Assembly (NCBI GenBank): GCA_035235625.1
Contig: CP141148.1
Location: forward strand, 19,469,057 to 19,533,056
Direction of reading: 5' to 3'
Origin: Saururus chinensis
Lineage: Eukaryota > Streptophyta > Magnoliopsida > Piperales > Saururaceae
DNA: 64,000 nt
Shown: one piece after another, positions 50,256 through 61,700 of the stretch
Numbering within the stretch: the first letter of the stretch is position 1
Layout of the letters: every line of letters begins with the position of its first letter
Program-made: the position numbers and the translations under genes
Notes under the pieces: model-generated
Told to the model about the DNA's origin: nothing
The model's database searches: none
The model's input: the letters and a program-made list of their open reading frames with translations, nothing else

Positions 50256-50765
50256 TTGGTCATTCTTCAATACATGATGGCCGGTGGTGGTAGATGTGGC
50301 CAACCTAGAAGAGGTGGTGCAGCAAAAATTGGAACTAGATTTGAAGAGGATTTCATAAATTTGGTTGCAATTAGGCAATGCAATGAGTTTTACAAATTTA
50401 AAAACCTCATAGTTGAAAGGCGAGTCAATATTCAACATTAATCTTGAATGGAAGAAGATATCGACACTATCTTAAATGGAAGAAGTTGGGAATCTCTCTT
50501 TAAACTTGAAAGAGGTGCTTACACGTGGGTGACTAGGATTTTCTATACCAATCTAATTGTCTGTGATGTGTTTGACAATAGAGTTCAGAGTGTTGTTTAT
50601 GAAATAATTCCTCTTACTCCAAGCATTGGCAGGATTTTGGTTATATTTAGCCTGCATGATAACGTCAAGTGGTTCTTTGTGATATTGTGCTACTCCATAG
50701 CGTGTAAAGTGCTTAAAACAAGGAGAGCTACTAGATCTAAAACCGGGCTAGCACAAGCCATGTAG
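50256..50765 (+). pseudogene. Fragment resembling a putative plant transposon protein domain
   Basis: One frame, interrupted by two stops at 50439-50447, reads TRFEEDFINLVAIRQ, RVNI, then NGRSWESLFKLERGAYTWVT, RIFYTNLIV and IIPLTPSIGRIL. The order W-L-x-F/FYTNL/VxVxxxxIxLTPxxIxxIL resembles the putative plant transposon protein domain often found beside Athila-type retroelements. The usual glycine and aromatic positions are partly lost. The frame ends as a MITE begins at 50759. Its function in retroelements is not established. Confidence 0.5.
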
Positions 50766-50981
50766 CTTTTAATACTCCACACTTATTATGAGCCCAGTGT
50801 TAAGAACACATGTGAACCATCCATATTTTATATCAACAGCGAATATGCTAGCACACATTAGCATCAATAGCACTGATGCTAATGTGTGTCAATGTCTGCA
50901 CCACCAATCTCATAGATGAATAGGCCATGGCATTCTTTACGCAAGGCTCATATTAAGTGTGGAGCATTAAAAACTCTTCCC
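50759..50981. mobile_element. 223-bp MITE with 8-bp TSD and inner hairpin
   Basis: Ends form inverted repeats of about 36 bases: catgtagcttttaatactcc at the left against the reverse complement of the right end (gggaagagtttttaatgctcc). Direct copies of gcacaagc flank it (50751-50758 and 50982-50989); the next base differs. In the middle, acacattagcatca (50853-50866) and its perfect complement (50874-50887) enclose a 7-base loop. An 8- to 9-bp target suits hAT or Mutator MITEs. Confidence 0.75.
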
Positions 50982-51170
50982 GCACAAGCAAGGTGTCCAA
51001 ACTGAGGAGAGCTAGTAAATGCAAATCTGGTGGCTCTCCTCCCTCCTTAGCGTTGCACTACTTTGTAGAGCTTATTCCGTGATGAACATGTGGCTATATA
51101 GTATATACACATATCATGTGGGAAAAAACAACACAATAGATTTTAAAAAAAATTCTATCATGCAAAAAAA

Positions 51171-51262
51171 TCACACTTGATGATTGTTGAAAAAGATGGT
51201 TCTTATGCAAAAATCACACTTGATGATTGTTGAAAAAATCACACTTGATGGTTGTTAGGGAA
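51171..51262. repeat. Irregular short repeat, three copies
   Basis: tcacacttgatgattgttg occurs at 51171, 51214 and (one change) 51239, with A-rich spacers of unequal length. Confidence 0.8.
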
Positions 51263-51492
51263 TATTTTTGGACTTGAGGTGTGAATAAAATCCCTCAAGG
51301 CTAACCCCCAAAGTGAGCAAATCTGGCATATAAAAAATTCATATTTCTAGTGATTGACTACATGGTAAATTATGAAAATGGGCACAAAAGAGAAAAAATA
51401 TAATCCTTTCAATCCATAATAAGTGTCTTATTTACCTTTTAAAAATCAAGTAATTTTAGTTAGTTTATAAAAAAAAATAAGTACAACACTTA

Positions 51493-52007
51493 GGGGTTGT
51501 TTTGATGTGAAATGTTTGTAAGATTCCATCAATCTTACCCTAATTTTGATTGGGATTTTCAAAATTCTGGTTAGGTGCAAAAGGTAGGCAGAATTTAAAA
51601 TTTCACTCAAAAGTTGATTCTAAGATATTTTTAGTCGATTCCAGCTCTTAAGCCACTATTTTAGAATAAAAGATTATATTATTTTTTAATTGTTACCCCT
51701 CATATTAATTTGAGCCTTGAGAAGCATACTATATAGATAAAGCCCACTTTAAAAGTTCAAATTTACCTATTATATGTGATCTTGTTTGATAAGGCTCGAA
51801 CTTAGGAATGCAATAGTACTAAAAGCGTGCATATCCGAGTTTAGAAGAGAGTTATATTAGTTTAAAATTTTAAATATAGATTTACCATGTTATTCGAGTT
51901 TATTCTAAAAAATTATATTACCAACCGTAATTCTCGATGGTAAATTATTATAATTAATTAAAAAAATTACTTTTATTTATAAAAAAATTAAACACCCAAA
52001 TAGCCCC
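51493..52007. mobile_element. Harbinger/Tourist-like MITE, TSD TTA
   Basis: Starts GGGGTTGTTTTGATGTG and ends in the complement of GGGGCTATTTGGGTGTT (12 of 17 match), with tta directly outside both ends (51490-51492 and 52008-52010). 515 bp, AT-rich, no coding content. Ends and 3-bp target are typical of PIF/Harbinger MITEs. Confidence 0.65.
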
Positions 52008-52372
52008 TTAATATAGGATAGTATGTCTAAGGTATGTTTTCCCCAAAAACCACACTCACTTGGAACACGATTTTCCACCTAGAAACTTGTAATTGCATGC
52101 TGGTTAGTCAACATTAAGTCTACACGACCTACATAATTTCAATATAACATAAATTCTTTTTAACTAGTAGACTTTTCTAAAAACAATATAATCAGTCATT
52201 TCCATGGACTTTGTTTTATAGTAACCCGTACGAGGCTCCTTCTTTCCTATATTAATAACTACATCTAAAAAAATAGTAATTTTTATTAAATGGTGAACCC
52301 ACCTCTACAAGGAGAAATAAGCTTATGATAGTTTTTTGAAATGCCCAATCACTCAAATTGAACAAAATGGAA

Positions 52373-52457
52373 CTACTAATACGAAACAAGCTTGTTTGCT
52401 AAATGGAGCTATTAATATGAAACAAGCTTTTTTGCTAAATGGAGCTATTAATTTAGG
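52373..52457. repeat. 36-bp tandem repeat, 2.3 copies
   Basis: Units ctactaatacgaaacaagct... start at 52373, 52409 and 52445. It lies just downstream of the MSL stop codon, possibly within or next to the 3' UTR. The open frame over it is a by-product. Confidence 0.85.
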
Positions 52458-52727
52458 ATGGAGAGAGTATAAAATTCGTCGCAACTCTGCTAAAAGCCAG
52501 AAAATACACGTCAAACCAAACTCTGTGAAGAAAACAGAGTATTTTCCAATTGTTAGAAGTGAATTGACCTACTTGATATCATAAAAGCACAGTGGCTGCA
52601 GATCCACTGAACTATATCAGAACATTTACAATGCATCATAGGAGCCTTTTAAAACACAGCTTTGATGCATATTCATTTTCACCCAAGCCGAATGGTCATT
52701 CTAGACTTCTTAGTACATCTAGGAGTA

Positions 52728-55700
52728 TCACCTTTCCTGATCTATAGTCAGAGATATCTGACCATCTCTGTTGTCCTTAACAGAAGGTACAACCCCACCT
52801 GTGTTTCTGCAAGCAGCCAATTTCTTAGCATCTGCAGTATTTGGATTCATATCTTCTTCAATTGGTAAGATACGCTTTGAAGCATCCAGAGCAACTCCTA
52901 GAACAAGATTTTCCTCGAAAGGCACCTTCATTGTTGGTGGTGAAGCTACTTGTGACCTGTCATTATCAGGCTTTAAAGCAGCTCCTGTTTCTCCACTGCC
53001 AGTCTCTGATATAGTAACTAAAGATTCGTCTGACAGTGTAATTCCTTTATGATCAAGTACTGATGAGTCCAGACTTTCATGCTGGGGAAAAGATGCCAGA
53101 GGACTATCAGCCTTACTTTCTGAAGTATCACTTAAACAGGTCTTCTTTGCTTGCTTTACATCTAATCCAGTTGTAGGTGGAGAATCAGAAGAATGATCAA
53201 ATGTTACCTTCGAGCCATCAGTCGTTGGGTTTGGTTCTTGTTCTTCATTTGCACAAATTAGGGGATCCGTTGCTTTATGATCCTCATTGACTTTTAATGA
53301 GGGTTCAATCAACAAGAGTGGACGTATGGTAGCTGAGCCAGCATGAGTGTAAGTATTCTCTGTGAAAGTAATGTTTTCCACATTGGCATTTGAATATATC
53401 TTTTGGATAGTGCGTATGGGAGTGGCAAGACGAGCCTGATGGTGATTTACAATCCTCAGGAGATCTAGTAAAATAGCTTCCTGTTTTTCAAACACCATAA
53501 ATTAGTAACTTTACACTTTAATAGAAAGGACTTAGTTCAAACAACAAATTATGTCATCTTGTGAACAAACCCCATTTCACTGGAGTATTATTGGCATGGC
53601 CAATAGTTACCAATGCATTATCTGAGAGACTCGTATAACTATAAACATAGGCAATCAATCCATAAAAGCTACCATATAATGCACTTAATTATTGAATAAT
53701 TTGGCATGGTAATTTTTTTAAGCTTGATATCCATATAATTGATCGTGCTCAATTCAAATACATCTGATTTAAAGAGAAGCTTCCACACAAATTAAAATCA
53801 GACATAATTATCTATGTATCTAAATATAGCACATCAGACTGCAGATATTATTATAGAACACTAGCAAGGTGACTTCTGTTGTGCATAAAAGAAATGGATA
53901 TAACTCTTCTAAGAAATAAACTTACCTTGACGCAAAAATACTCTTCAATATGGGAAGTCTTCACAAAACAAGAAACCATTATCTGTATAAGAGAACACCA
54001 AGAAATTTGAAACTGTTAAAATTCAAATAGAGAGCAAATCTGGCCAGCTGCTTCATGTTAGAAATAGGCGTGAACTAAAATGGCCTACTTACCATCAGAG
54101 CTTGATTCTCAGGATTAATATTCTCAAAAAATACTCTTCTATGCAACTTTTGCTGTTCTACTAGAGGATTTTTTGCCAAGACTTTGCGCATATCAGCCAC
54201 TATGTTCTGCAGAAAGGAAAACACATCTATTTTTGTGATGAAGCTTACAAACAGGGAATACTACTAATTAAATGCTTAAGAATGCAACTATAGACAATTG
54301 AGTTAGCGAAATCATCCTCACATTTATCTTACTAGCATCCAAGTGACTGATAGCAAGGTGGGTTTTGATACGCCAATGGGATTTTTGACTCAGATTTCTC
54401 ACAACATTTACTGTAAATTTGTGATTTGGTATATGAACTGCTTCACGGTCATCACCCCTTATGATTGTCGGAGACCACCATCCTACATGCTGAGCAGTAT
54501 TAAAGACCGATCAGTGTGACTTTATTTGTTTGATGCACCTTGATTGGGAAAAAGTTGAAACTGAACCAAGATATTATTTAGCAAATAAAGTCACTTTTCA
54601 TGTTCACGATTTCATGATGAGCATAAACCCAAATGGAAATAATACTAAAGACGTGCAAAATACTAAAGACATGCAAAACCACAGAGAAGCTTAGTCACAT
54701 CTATTTAAAGGAAAACTATTGAAGTCATAAACAAAAAAATCAGATGAATAAAAAGTCTTTATTTTTTGTGCCGATTAAAAGTAAAAGATAGTGCTACAAT
54801 GGATAATGCTGATAGTGACCTCAACGGTACCAGAGACTTCGTAACCTTCAATTTTGGTTTGAATCCACTCATTAACCACGAATGGCCTTGCTGCATGAAT
54901 CATGACGCTTGATAGAAAGTTTGTGAAGATCTGCACATGCAGGTTCAGACTAATATATTTTGAGAAACATTAAAAATACACCTTGGGACCAATTTTAGTA
55001 AAATTTAAAATCAAATTTTGCACAAGATTATAATGATAGGTAATGTTCTGGGTATATTGTTGCACCTCACGGCCCGCAAGAGTAAGTAAAACTGTTCCAA
55101 GACCACCAGCTGTAATCCATTTCTGGGTAGAGAAACCAAGCAGCTCCATGAATAATGAAATTGCCGCAACCCACACAGCCGTGTACAGAGCTTTTCCAGC
55201 AAAGTTGAAACCCATCTTAAGAAAAATCAAGAATTAGATTAAATTTGATTGTCCAGAAAAAAAAATTAACTTATTGAATACACGATACAGCATAAAATAA
55301 AATGAAGAACCAGGCTGTATGACTATGGTAGTCAAACTGAATTATTCAGTAAAAATGAACAGAGAACAAAACCAATAACTTAAACTAGTTAAGTAGAAGT
55401 TAATATTTAGATCAATCATGACTAAGAGTTGAGAAAACTACTTAAACAAATATATTAAGATTGTATGCAGTATATATTCCGCTTACACACATTTCTACCA
55501 ATTTATAGACTACACTGTCATCCATTTTAGACATCAAACTAAACCCCTTCAACATGAAAAAATGTCATATTCTTACTCATATTTTATAGTCGAGGTAACT
55601 GAATATATTTGTTAAAATTAGTTAACATTGTACAACTAACAATCCTGTATTTTACTTTCCAGCAAGGCAATTTATAGTTCTGGCCCCCTTCAATGCCATT

Positions 55701-58700
55701 TAATCACAAAAAATGTAAACATCTAGATGAGTTAAAGAAAGAGTAACATACATTCCTTGTATTATCAGAGTCATTTCTCTCTGTGAAAAACTTTTGTGCT
55801 TGTTGAATTAAGCTGCATTAAGAAATATACCATATCACTAATGACTGAGACCAGATATGACTAGCCCACAAAAACGAGACAAGGGAGTATACAAATTTGT
55901 CAAAGGTTAATTGCAGTAAGAAGGAAAAATAGAAGGTTAACAAATAAATATATATAATAAGCAATCATATCAGAAGAACATGTATAGCTCAAGGATGCTT
56001 AACATTTTCCACAGAAGAAAACATGAGGCCCACGAATCAAAGGAAATTAAAAGTGCAAATTCCATACAGAGGTAACATTAAATATATAATTGCTCTTTAA
56101 ATGAAAAAAAGCATCAACAAAAACAGTCCCAAATAAATGATGAACAGAAATGCTAGTAAATATATTTAAGCGTCAAACTATAGTGTACCGTTAGACAACT
56201 TGCAATGAATATGCCAAACTTATACATCTATTAAAACAAACAAATGCTACAAATTTAACAGAAAAAAAACTACATGATAATCAACTTGTATGAGCAAGTA
56301 GAAAATTATTGGCCAAGACAACTTTAACAGAAGACTACTAACCGTGACAAACAATATGCAAAAGCCAACACAGTGGACAATGAACTGGCAAAATTCAATA
56401 CACGCTGTTTAACAACCTGACTTGCTTCAGTGGGCAGAATCATAGGGTCAAATACCCTGAAAGAAAAAAAGTAAAGAATATCCAATTTAGGCTTAGATTG
56501 ACATTTTTGGAAGCATAGAGCAGTATACAGAAAACAAAGAATTTAATATAAATGTTAGTTAACCATTTCTCCTAGAAGGTGAAATTTTTAAAGAAAAGAC
56601 CAACTACGTGTATCAATGTTCCCCTCCTCATGCATGCTCATTTAAGTTTCTTTTGTTAATGCATACTCACTTGGGTTTTGCATGGGAAAAAACACAAATG
56701 TTACTTAATGAGGACATTTTTCCTCAAAGAACAATTGAACCAAGAACCTCCTGTTTTAAAAGCATGTTAGTTAACCACTTTGCCTAAAAGCTCAAGCTGC
56801 TAGGGAAGGGACTAACTACGTATATCAGTACAAAATTTGATGCATTTTGTGCAATCGCATAAGCTAACATTTAAGCCTAAGAGACCTGTAGACAAGTGTA
56901 GCTCCACTCCATATAAGTAATGGCTGAAGATAGGAACTAATGATGTAATATGTGCTGCTCCTTTTCCAACCATTGTCATTCTTCTGCTGAAAAGATAATC
57001 TCATCAAAAACACTAACTAATAGTAAAACACGTGCAAGACAAAGCATGAAAAGAATCATACATGAAGAAACAGATTTCTGACAAGGTGCATGATTGGCTG
57101 AAGACCCCAGATGGCGAAAGAAATAAGCCCGACTGCTGGAACTAACTGAAGTAATAAAGGCCTTCCATGTAAAGCATTAAAAAACCTGTACAAATTATAT
57201 GCTTTTTCATATCATATTATAAGCATACAATAAATGTAGCAAAACATATTTCAACTCAGTCAAATGTTTTTGCAGTGTATATCATCAATAATGAATATGC
57301 AGACAACAAGATGTTCACCAGGATATATCAAAAGAACAATTTTCACCCGGATTCACACATAAAGATATATTTAAAGAAAACTAAATGACTCAGACAATAC
57401 ACTATATAATATAGAAGTCCATGTTACCAATATGCCTGTGTGCAAATGAACATGAACAAGAAATCTATTGAATATAAAAGGATATTGATAGAGGAATATT
57501 TGCTCGTGTCTAATATTTAGTATTGTATCTCTCTATCCATAGAAGGTAGTTTAGCCATAGCTTCGTAATTTTATTTCTTATTGGTCAGCCTTCTCGTAAG
57601 TAAAGGGCATATTAGTGTCTTGAGCCTATTAGAAGTTAGTCAACTCCTCTCTTTGGTATTATCTTCTTCTTTTTCATTATTCAATAAAGACTTCTTCGTC
57701 TTAAAAACACAAGCTTGGGTAATTCTATCATGGTAGCTAAGACACGGAATTGAGGTTTCTGTTCGGTGCTTCAGCCTGATTCTGTCTGATGTTCAGAAGA
57801 TCCAAATATGAAGTTTATTAGAATCGTGGATACTGTTCATAGTTGAGAACAAGTTACTCTGATCAGTTTTTTTACCAATACATGTTCATAGTTGAGAACA
57901 GGTTACTCTTGATCAGTTTTTTTAATTTGTCTCTAATATAAACAAGAGTTATGCAATCTATACTCTTAATTGATATTAATGTGGGAAGAGTCATGTCCAC
58001 CTCAATCAGCACCTTCTGACAATCAGTTGAGGACTCATTCTAAACTCGCTCTCTGTTTCTAAATTTCATGTCCTAACCTAAAGTTGCTTGGAACCCCGTA
58101 CATCCTGCTGAACCCTGTAAAGACTGATGATAGGACAATATTTCATAAGTCCAAACCTAAAGTTGCTTGGGATGAATGTAGTTATTGCCATGAGAAGGGC
58201 ATTGGAAGGCACAATGCTCCATTTAGCCTCCGCAGACAATATGAACATCATCTCAGATTCTGGTCATACTGTAGCATTTTATCTAGCTTGCACTTTCATG
58301 GACCATGGCTACCCTCAGTTGCCAGTTCAGTAGCTTCTTAGCCAGAGGGTGGTAGTATTCCTGAGATTCAGTCTATCCTTACTGACTTAGCCTCTCCTAT
58401 TAGGTATACCTGCATCTCCCTCTACTTTGTCTGCCCCTGATTCTAGTTTGTCATATCATCCTGAGTCTTTACATATTTCTCCCTCAACTTGGATTACCGC
58501 CAATCATACGAAATCTGATTCTTCTTACCTCTATTATTGTGGTCTTTCATCTGAGTTTATTTATGTTTGTGTTTCCAATGGAAGTTCTACCTCATTGGCT
58601 GGAATCGGCACTATTGAGTCTCCTCTTTTGTCAGTTTCCAATGCTCTCCATGTTCCCCAGCCAGCCCTTAGTATCTATCCATTAGTCAACTTACTGACTT

Positions 58701-61700
58701 TAGTTACTAGGTTGTGTTTTCCTCTTCTGGTTGTGCTGTCCAAGATCTGGAAACAGGTCCAAAATTTGGGACTGGTCGTAGAGAGGCACCTCTTCATCTT
58801 GGATCAACTGCATGCTCTGGCCGCTCACTCTACTATGGCGTTTTGCATCTTATATTTGAGTCATCTTCCTTTTATTTATGGCATTCTTGTTTAGGTCATA
58901 TTTCTTGATCTAAATTGCAATATTTGGTTTTTATGGGTGCTTTAGGACATTTAGATGTTAGTGATATTTCTAAATGTATTGGTTGCAAACTTTAAAAAAT
59001 GGTAGCTTTATCTTTTCCAAAAAGTCATTTACTTTCTCCTAATCCACTTGATTTGATTCATATGGTGTTTGGGGACTTGTCCTTATGTAAACTTAAGGTG
59101 GTTCACGGTATTATGTGGTGTTTGTTGATAATTGCACTTGATACAGTTGGATTTACCTTATCCAACGTCATTCTCATTTTCTTGGTATTTATTATACTTT
59201 TATATCTATGGTGCAAATATAAATTTATGTTACTATTAAGATGTTTAGATTTGACACAAGTGATGTGTATTTTGCCCTCAAATTTCCAGACTCTCCTGGA
59301 GCATGAGGGCAATTTATATCAATTGTTTTGCCCTCATACACTAGAACAAAATGGGATTGTTGAACGTAAGCACCACTATATTCTTGACACAGCTCACTCC
59401 TTGTTACTTCTGCTAAGGTTCCTACCAGCTTCTGGGGTGAAGCTCTCTTAACTGCTACATATTTGATTAATTGCATCCCTTCATCCTTAATGGCAAGGAA
59501 GTCACCTTATAAGCGTCTTTTTCATACTCTGGCTAACTATCATTCTCTGTGTGTTTTTTGATGTTCTTGTTTTGTTTTATTACCTGTTGTGGCATACACT
59601 AAGTTCGCTAGATCTTGTTTCCGTGTTTTATTAGGTTATGGCATTGGGCAGAAAGGTTATCATTGTTATGACCCTGTTTCCAACAAATTTATGTCTCCCG
59701 ACATATTTTTTTGGAGCGTGTGTATCCTTTTCCAGTGCCCCAATGTAGCCTGCGTTTAGCTGGGCTCCCTCCTGTTGTGCCCCGTGCTATGCCTGCCCCC
59801 AATTATGCTTCTTCGTCTCTTAGTTCAGCCCATTTTCCTGACGAATAGTCTAACCAGTATGATGTCTATGCTCCATGGTGTCTCTGCTCATGTTATTCTT
59901 CCAATTTTTTTTCTTTTTTGTCTATTAACCATTCTCTTCATGAGCCATGGTCCTACAAAGAAATATCTATTGATCCCAATGGGTAGACAGCAATGCAAGA
60001 GGGGCAAGATACATTGGGATTTGGTTTCTCTCCCTCCTAGTAAGCTTGCTATTGGTCGTGAGTGAGCAATATTAAAACGAAGTCCAGCAGCTATCTTGAA
60101 TGGTATGGAATTGAGACCATTGCTCCAGTGGCCAAGATGACCACTCTTCGTACCCTCATATTTGTTTCCAGTGGACCCTATATCAGATGAATGTGAAGAA
60201 TACATTTTTGAATCATGATCTTGATGAAGAGATGTGCATGAAGGTGCCCCCCCCCCCTCCCCCTCTTCCTCACAAGCATGTTAGGTTTGCTAACTGCATC
60301 ATGCATTATATGGTCCCCAACAAGCACCCAGGGCCTAGTTTGAGAAGTTTATTGTAGACATATATGATGGGGTTTTATTCTAGTTCTCACGATTCAACTT
60401 TGTTCTTCACAGAATTGTCTACTGGCTGGATTCTTCTTTATCTCTATTGTGAATGATATGATCATTACAAGTAATAACTCTATAGAGATTGCTTCTCTTA
60501 AGCTTCAGCTTCATAAGCTCTTTGAGATAAAGGATCTGGATTTCTTGAGGTATTTTCTATGTTTTGAAGTGGCCTACTCTCCTAGATATTATTTGTTATC
60601 TCAATCCAAGTATGTTGTTGACATCATTCCTCGGTAGGGATTGACTGATTCTTGGCCACTTGAAAGTCCTTCGGAAGTCAACTTGAAGTTGGATTTTACA
60701 TAGGGTATTCCTTCAGATAATAATCCTACCTGCTATCGAGAGGTTGTTGGGTCGCTGGTGTATCTCTGTCACATGACCTGACATTCAACATGTTGTTCAT
60801 ATCATTAGCCAATTTTCCTCTGCTTCTCATACTACTCATTCAGTTGTTGTAATTCTCATCTTACATTATGCTTGCAGCACTTTATACAGGAGTTTACTTC
60901 TTTCCTCATCCAATAATTTGGCTTTAAGGGCATATTCTAATGCTAACTCGGTTGGTGATATAGTAGACCGAAAATCCACCATTGGATATTGTGTTTTTTT
61001 GGGTCATTCGCTTGTCTCATGGAAGAGTAAAAAGCAAGATTGTGTTGCTCATTCTACTGTAAAGGAAAAATCTCAAGCTATGGCTATTATTGCATTATAG
61101 GTTGTATGGTTTAGATGGCTCCTTGCAGACATGGGTTTTTCTCTTACTGGTCCTACCCCTATATATTGTCACAGGAAGAGTGTCACTAAGATTGCACAGT
61201 ATTCAGTCTTTCATGAGCACACCAAACACATTGAGATTGATTGTTATTTTGTGCGCTACCATCTCTGTGATGGGGACTCTAACACTTCCTCATATTCAGT
61301 TTTCTCATTAGCTTGCTGACTTCTTCTCAAAGTCTCATGCGGTGGCCTGCTTCAAGTTTTTATTCAGCAAACTCACAATGCTTTTTACATCAAGAGTTTG
61401 AGTGGGTTGTTAGACAAGTATTTGCTCATATTTTGCTTAGATATTTAGTATTGTATCTTTCTATCGTAAAGGGTAGTTTAGTCATAGATTTTAATCTTAA
61501 TTTCTTATTGATCAGACCTCTCTTAAGTGAAGGGTATGTTAGTCTTTATTGTAAGGTACGTCTTGAGCCTACTATAGGCTAGTTGACTCCTCTCTTTTGT
61601 ATTATATATTTTCCAGCGAGAGCTCCTTGTTGAACTTCCAAATAGTGTAAAATAAATTACAATTTTTCACCCGCACTTATTAATAAAAAATAAATAACTC

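Noticed and set aside
52771..53052. 93-codon plus-strand frame
   Set aside because: Antisense shadow of the last MSL exon.
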